From positions 931,790 to 980,616 of the forward strand of contig WELB01000010.1 in NCBI GenBank assembly GCA_009602725.1: a stretch of 48,827 nt of DNA, in the 5' to 3' direction. Source of the stretch: Spirogloea muscicola. Taxonomy: Eukaryota > Streptophyta > Zygnematophyceae > Spirogloeales > Spirogloeaceae. Both the position numbers and the translations under genes were made by a program. Below, piece by piece: positions 43,958 to 48,827 of this stretch (within the stretch, counting starts at the first letter, position 1; each line of letters starts with the position of its first letter). The notes under the pieces were generated by a model. The model worked only from the letters and a program-made list of their open reading frames with translations. It made no database searches and was not told the DNA's origin.

Positions 43958-46900
43958 TCAGGATCTCTGTGAAGTCGGAAAAGCCATGGCCACACCTACA
44001 TCGCTGGACTTCCATTGGGCACTGACAGTCTTAACTTGGGTAAAGAATTGTATACCGGCCTTGCCTGCACGCGGACAAGATGGACATACAGCAATCAGCC
44101 CAATGTATGCTGCACAATTATGAGATAAGCACGTGTGCAAGTTGACACGAGCTTCCCAAGGGTATAGTCTTGACCGCATATCATACCAATGGCTAAAGCT
44201 TTACCACATAAGCAAGGCGGTGAGAGTAAATGCTTACCGTAGAAGTTCAGGTCGCCTGCAAACGAAGCTCTGGAGCCCGTGAAGGAGAAAAAGGGCAGTG
44301 GCACAGGAATGGGCACGTTGATACCAACCTGCGACAAACAAGGCGACAAAGTGCCTGCTCAATGCTTGGAGACACCAAAACCAGAAGTTAAGGACCAGAC
44401 CCAACACTTCTGGAAGTTCAATCTTCCAGCTCAATTGTACTTCCAACATGCACAGTTGCTGACTCAGTCTTGCTGAGTAAATACAGAGCTTGCAAGAAGC
44501 AACACCTGTCCAACGTCCACCTCGTGCTGAAACTTCCTTGCAGCGGCGCCAGACCGCGTAAAGATGGCCGTACCATTACCATACCTGAGGAGATGATAAT
44601 TACAACCCATGTAACAAACAATCGGGGTAGTCTCCGCAAATCTCCACAGTAAGTGTAAGTATGGTGTGCTACGCGTTAAGCATGCCACACTTGCCAAGAT
44701 CTTGTCCCTGGTCCATTGGGAAGTTTCCTCCGAATAAGCAGATTGCTGCAGCTACTGGAGCAGAGTGAGACTTACCGGTTGGTGTTGATGGTGTTGATTG
44801 CATCGTCAAGCGTGTCTTCCTGCATGTCAGATACTGATGCATCTCAGCTGCACTTGTGGGCTCCCATGCCCTAGTCGCACTTCAGCTGATCTGACACTCT
44901 CCTTGCACTAGCTGACGACTGCCATGAGATAGTTGTCAGCAACGGAGGCCCCCTGAGTGGTTGGGCAACCAGAGGCGGACCAGGAAGCCCAGCTATCTCT
45001 TTACCTTCATGAGGAGGAGGACAGGCCCGAAAATCTCCTCCTGGTCAAGTGCAAAACAAGACCTGCCACCTCAGTTGGGTAACAACACACGAATCCAGCA
45101 GACAATGCCCTTGACTGATACCTGTATCTATCATGGATGGCGTTCGACAGATGGGTATTACGTCATGCAATACCTTGTAACATTCCATGTCAGGTGTGAC
45201 GTCTGCAATGAGCGTTGGCCCAACAAAGTTCCCTTCCTCGTACCCTTCCACCTGCAAGATTGACATGATGCCAATGCAGAGTCAAGTAGCAATCTTCATA
45301 TCCCAATTAGGGCCATAGAGCTCACCAACAAATTAGAGTCCATGGTAAATGCTTGACCAACCTGTGTACCTACATGGCTCATACAAGCAGAAGCTTGCAT
45401 ACCTTGATGTCCCGTCCATCAAGCACGAGCCTGGCACCTTGGTCCACGGCACTCTGGATGAGCCGGTGTATGCGGTCTTTTGCCTGCAAGCAATCAAGCC
45501 AAAGATCTACTTTGCAGGCCAAACGTACATGTAGGCGACCTGGTGGTTAAAGTACCTGCTGAACTGATCTCTTCTGTGGTGATGCCAGCCTCTTCAATTC
45601 AATAATGGCAGTTTAGCAATCGATAGGTAGGAGGCACACCCTATGTCGTGCGGCAGCCCACTGCTTAGGGCAGCACGCAAAGCTCACCTGTTTGCTGATA
45701 ACGGGCCCCAGGTCCGCACCCGGTTCCGTGCCAGCGCTCACCCTCAGCTTCTTTGCGCGCTGCAGTAGGCCAGCTTCCCTGATAGGCAACCAACATGCAG
45801 CCTCTTGTTGAGAGACATTCTTAGAGTTTGCCCTGACAAAGCAACAGACATTAGAATGTCTTTGCCCTGCTCCAACTTGTTAGATCTATGCACATTAAGC
45901 AAATCGAGTCACTACATTGCTCAGTCTGCCATGGTCACGCAAATAGATATCTAGAAATGAGGTATATACACGTTGGCCCTTGAGGCTGACTATGATTGTA
46001 GCAAAATATACATGTTCATCTACAATCGTGCAACATCCATGTGCTACCCACCAGGGCTCCGATCCGCCAACAAAAACTGCAGTGCTGATTGCCATGCAGC
46101 GCTGGCCAGCAGCTCCAAATGCAGCACCCGTTAAAGCATTGCAGGCTTGCTCCATGTCAGCATCCGGCAGGACAACTGCGTGATTCTTGGCTCCCATGTT
46201 GCTCTTGAGAAAAACATACCAGAGAGTGCTTGATTAGTGCCGAGCTCAGATAAAGAGTGCTGGAATGAGTCAATCATCAGCCAGAATTTCTGACAAGAGC
46301 ACAATGAGAGCGAATGCAGCATGCAATCAAGGCACACTAGGGGGCTTGCGTCTATAGTGGCACCTGCACACGCTTGCCATGAGCACAGGCTCGACTGTAA
46401 ATGTGGCGACCGGCCTGGCAATAAGAGACATGCCAAGATGGTCAGAGAGGGTCGTAGAGCTCAGCTTGGCGGCTTCTGCAGCCACCAGCAGGCTCGGCGA
46501 GAAAAGGAATCTGGTTGGCGAGAGAGCAATCTCACACTTTCCTACCCCATCCTCCTAGAAAGCATGTGGGTCCAGCTAATCTGACATGATTGTGCTGTGA
46601 GAAACATGCAGTGGCCAGGCATGCAAAAAGCGTATCTGTTGGGCTGCACAAATGCTGCCAGAGGCGTACAATGTCAGAGCCGACGAAGGATATAGCCCGA
46701 ATGTCAGGGTGGTCACAGATCTTGTTCACAATGTCCTGCACGACACACTGAAGCTCGTCAGGGCCAAATTGTCCACCATAACCCCGAGCACTTTTCAGCA
46801 TCTTACAAAATGCAGAAGCTATGCAGGAGCTTGCAGATTGAGGTGATCAGGAAGGCATTGCAGCTTGCAATTGCAACAATGATGGCCCGGCTACAGGGTT

Positions 46901-48827
46901 TCCAATGGTGGCAGATTTGAGCGGAGGGGGAGGAGCCCACATGGGTACCATGTATTATGTTAAGCACGCCAGGTGGGAGGCCAGCCTCCATTGCAAGCTC
47001 CGCCAGCATCGCCGCGGCACCTGACATCGCGAGCAAGTATGCTGGATTCTGGGCTTGATGAAGACAGCGAGCAGAGGGGATTCTCGAGCTCAGTATGTAT
47101 ATCACTCACAAAGCTGAAGTTCTCTCTATAGTCCACGAGACAGATCGTCGCCAACTTCCGCACATGAGTACAAGCATTGCTCGTCAAGCACGGCCACTGT
47201 GCATGGGCAAGGTGTGCGAAGGCCTCACCTGGGTCTTTTTCTGACGGCTTCAGGATGTATGTGTTGCCGCAAGTGACGGCCATGGGAAACATCTGCATCG
47301 CACAAATGCCAGCGGCCACGCCAGTCAGGAAGGGGGTCACTGCAGATAGCCAAAGTGTTTGCTTTGCTGCCCTCGCTGCCCTCGTGTCAAGAATGGTTGC
47401 AGCTCGATTCAAGCCCAATATGCAGTCCTGGGCAACTCCCGGCTGTCAATTCAGCCCCATCTTTGTAGGTAGGTCTTAGATCAGGGACTGCATAAATTCT
47501 TGATCAGAGACTGGGCCGCTTTTAGCGGCAGGAGCATGCAGCCAACGAGCACTGGGGTCGTGGTCAGTTGCTTCAAAGCTTGTGGGAGCTCAAGCCTTGG
47601 TCTCCTCACCCAAAGCGGGATCATTGCGGGAAAGTTGAAGGGGCAGATGCCGGCGCAGACACCGAGCGGCTGTCGGATGCTGTACGTGTCGATGCCCGCT
47701 GATACATTCTCGACGAGCTCGCCCATGAGTGCCGTCGGCATGCCGCACGCCTGCTCCACCACCTCTGCGCTTCGCACCCAGGCACTGCCGTCAATCTCGA
47801 CTGAAGGGTGCGAAGGACAGCTACTTGGGCGGCGCAGCAGAGTGCGGGCTCGTCCTCTGTGCATGCCAGCCGTGTAATGGCACGGCGTGCACAGGGGTTG
47901 GCCATCATGCTGATTCGCACCGAGGCCGCGGAATACGTCGCCCCGGGCGTCTGCCAGCGTCTTGCCCTGCTCCATTGTCACTGCCATTGCCAGCTTGTCC
48001 TGCAGAGGGGCACAACAATAACAGTCAATGCTTGCAAGGTTAGATTGATTGGGGCGTTGAAGGACTAGTGTGGATCAGAGGGTGTCCATGCAGGCAAGCT
48101 TGCAAGCTCGACCGGCAGTCACCATCAACCGGGCTCAGGTTCGAGTTAGCATCTGTTTCTCCTTTCGAGCTATAATGACAGATCAGGCCCCAGGAAGCAA
48201 GCCATCAGAGGAGATGGCAGAAGGCAGAGAGTGCACGACCACCAGTCACTACTATTCCACGAACCCCTCACACGGCGCTTTGGCCTCTCAGGTGCTGCAG
48301 GCCAGGGCACTCCTCACAAGGTCTACTACTATAAATTGCTGCTAGACCAGTGTTGTATTGGTCTACCAAAATCAAAATAATGAAATAAGAAAAGATGAGA
48401 TAAGTCAAGACCGGGGACCACGAAGCAGAGGTGGTGCTCAAGGGGGAGCGCACCATGTTCTCCCGGACGAGCGCCTGCAGCCGGAACATGATGCGCGCGC
48501 GGGCAGTGACGGGCGTGGCCCGCCAGGCGGGGTACGCGTCGCGCGCAGCAGCCACCGCGGCCTCGAACTCCGCGCCGGTCGCCAGCGGAACGCGGCTCAC
48601 CAGCTCCTGCGTCGCCTGCTCCGCAGCGCTCGCGCGGCCCTCTGCCAAGCCGCTCTCAGGCCCCTCTGCCGCTGCAGGCGCTGCCGGGCGCTGCCAGCCG
48701 GCGCGGCCGCCATGGCGCCGGCGCTCACCGGATTGAGGACATCGAGCCAGTGGCGCGCCCGTGATTCCTCCCAGCGGCCGCCGATGAGGAGCCTGGCGTC
48801 GGGCGCCCGCGCCGCGCCGGCGCCGCC
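43958..48827 (-). CDS. Methylmalonate-semialdehyde dehydrogenase (ALDH6 family), 5' end outside window
   Basis: Mitochondrial CoA-acylating dehydrogenase of valine and pyrimidine catabolism: methylmalonate semialdehyde plus CoA and NAD to propionyl-CoA. Exons read right to left: 48729-48827 ([20 protein letters not shown]), 48454-48615 ([17 protein letters not shown]), 47931-47999 ([16 protein letters not shown]), 47610-47764 ([20 protein letters not shown]), 47229-47292 ([15 protein letters not shown]), about 46970-47025 ([14 protein letters not shown]), about 46660-46752 (AISFVGSD), 46361-46412 ([14 protein letters not shown]), about 46050-46210 ([15 protein letters not shown], nucleophile in GAAGQRCMA), about 45680-45775 ([10 protein letters not shown]), 45403-45483, about 45176-45262, 45010-45043 ([12 protein letters not shown]), about 44777-44830, 44530-44605, 44237-44333 ([20 protein letters not shown]) and 43958-44064 ([13 protein letters not shown]...TSQRS). 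Block order is complete and key residues are present. The transit peptide and start lie beyond the window. Confidence 0.94.

Overview
This window is nuclear DNA from an intron-rich eukaryote, most likely a chlorophyte green alga. The evidence is plant-like ATR, GPR89/GTG, methylmalonate-semialdehyde dehydrogenase and HI0933-type flavoprotein genes, GT-AG introns throughout, a papain-LysM protease, and TGTAA polyadenylation-type signals after several genes. The genus cannot be named from the sequence. Gene calls rest on reading exon translations and recognising families from memory; no search was run, so exon edges are best estimates.

Layout. 241-2656 (+) is the 3' part of an HI0933/BaiN-like FAD oxidoreductase gene. 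It converges on 2793-16654 (-), an apparently complete ATR checkpoint kinase gene ending in the FATC motif. 16.7-39.7 kb is dominated by repeats. It holds decayed, mostly 5'-truncated copies of a non-LTR-type retroelement (only the C-terminal ORF part and 3' end are seen), many degenerate copies of a short 'GGGCTGGCCTCTCACAGCC' motif, several GC-rich islands, and a nested set of inverted repeats at 35.5-38.1 kb. Two host genes sit in this block: an unrecognised multi-exon gene on the minus strand (18.55-19.6 kb), and a secreted-looking papain-family protease with EGF, LysM and Kazal-like domains (24.6-27.9 kb, +). The protease's N-terminus falls in a 216-base run of N. 39802-43637 (+) is a complete GPR89/GTG (Golgi pH regulator) gene. 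It converges on a methylmalonate-semialdehyde dehydrogenase gene (43958 to beyond the window end, -), and the two share a palindromic TTGTAA-TATG-TTACAA between their stops.

The genes do not form a pathway. They are unrelated housekeeping genes (DNA damage signalling, Golgi/endomembrane ion homeostasis, valine and pyrimidine catabolism, a flavoprotein of unknown role) on either side of a transposon-rich block. The most distinctive items are the multidomain protease, the nested retroelement insertion with a short target-site duplication, and the stacked palindromes.
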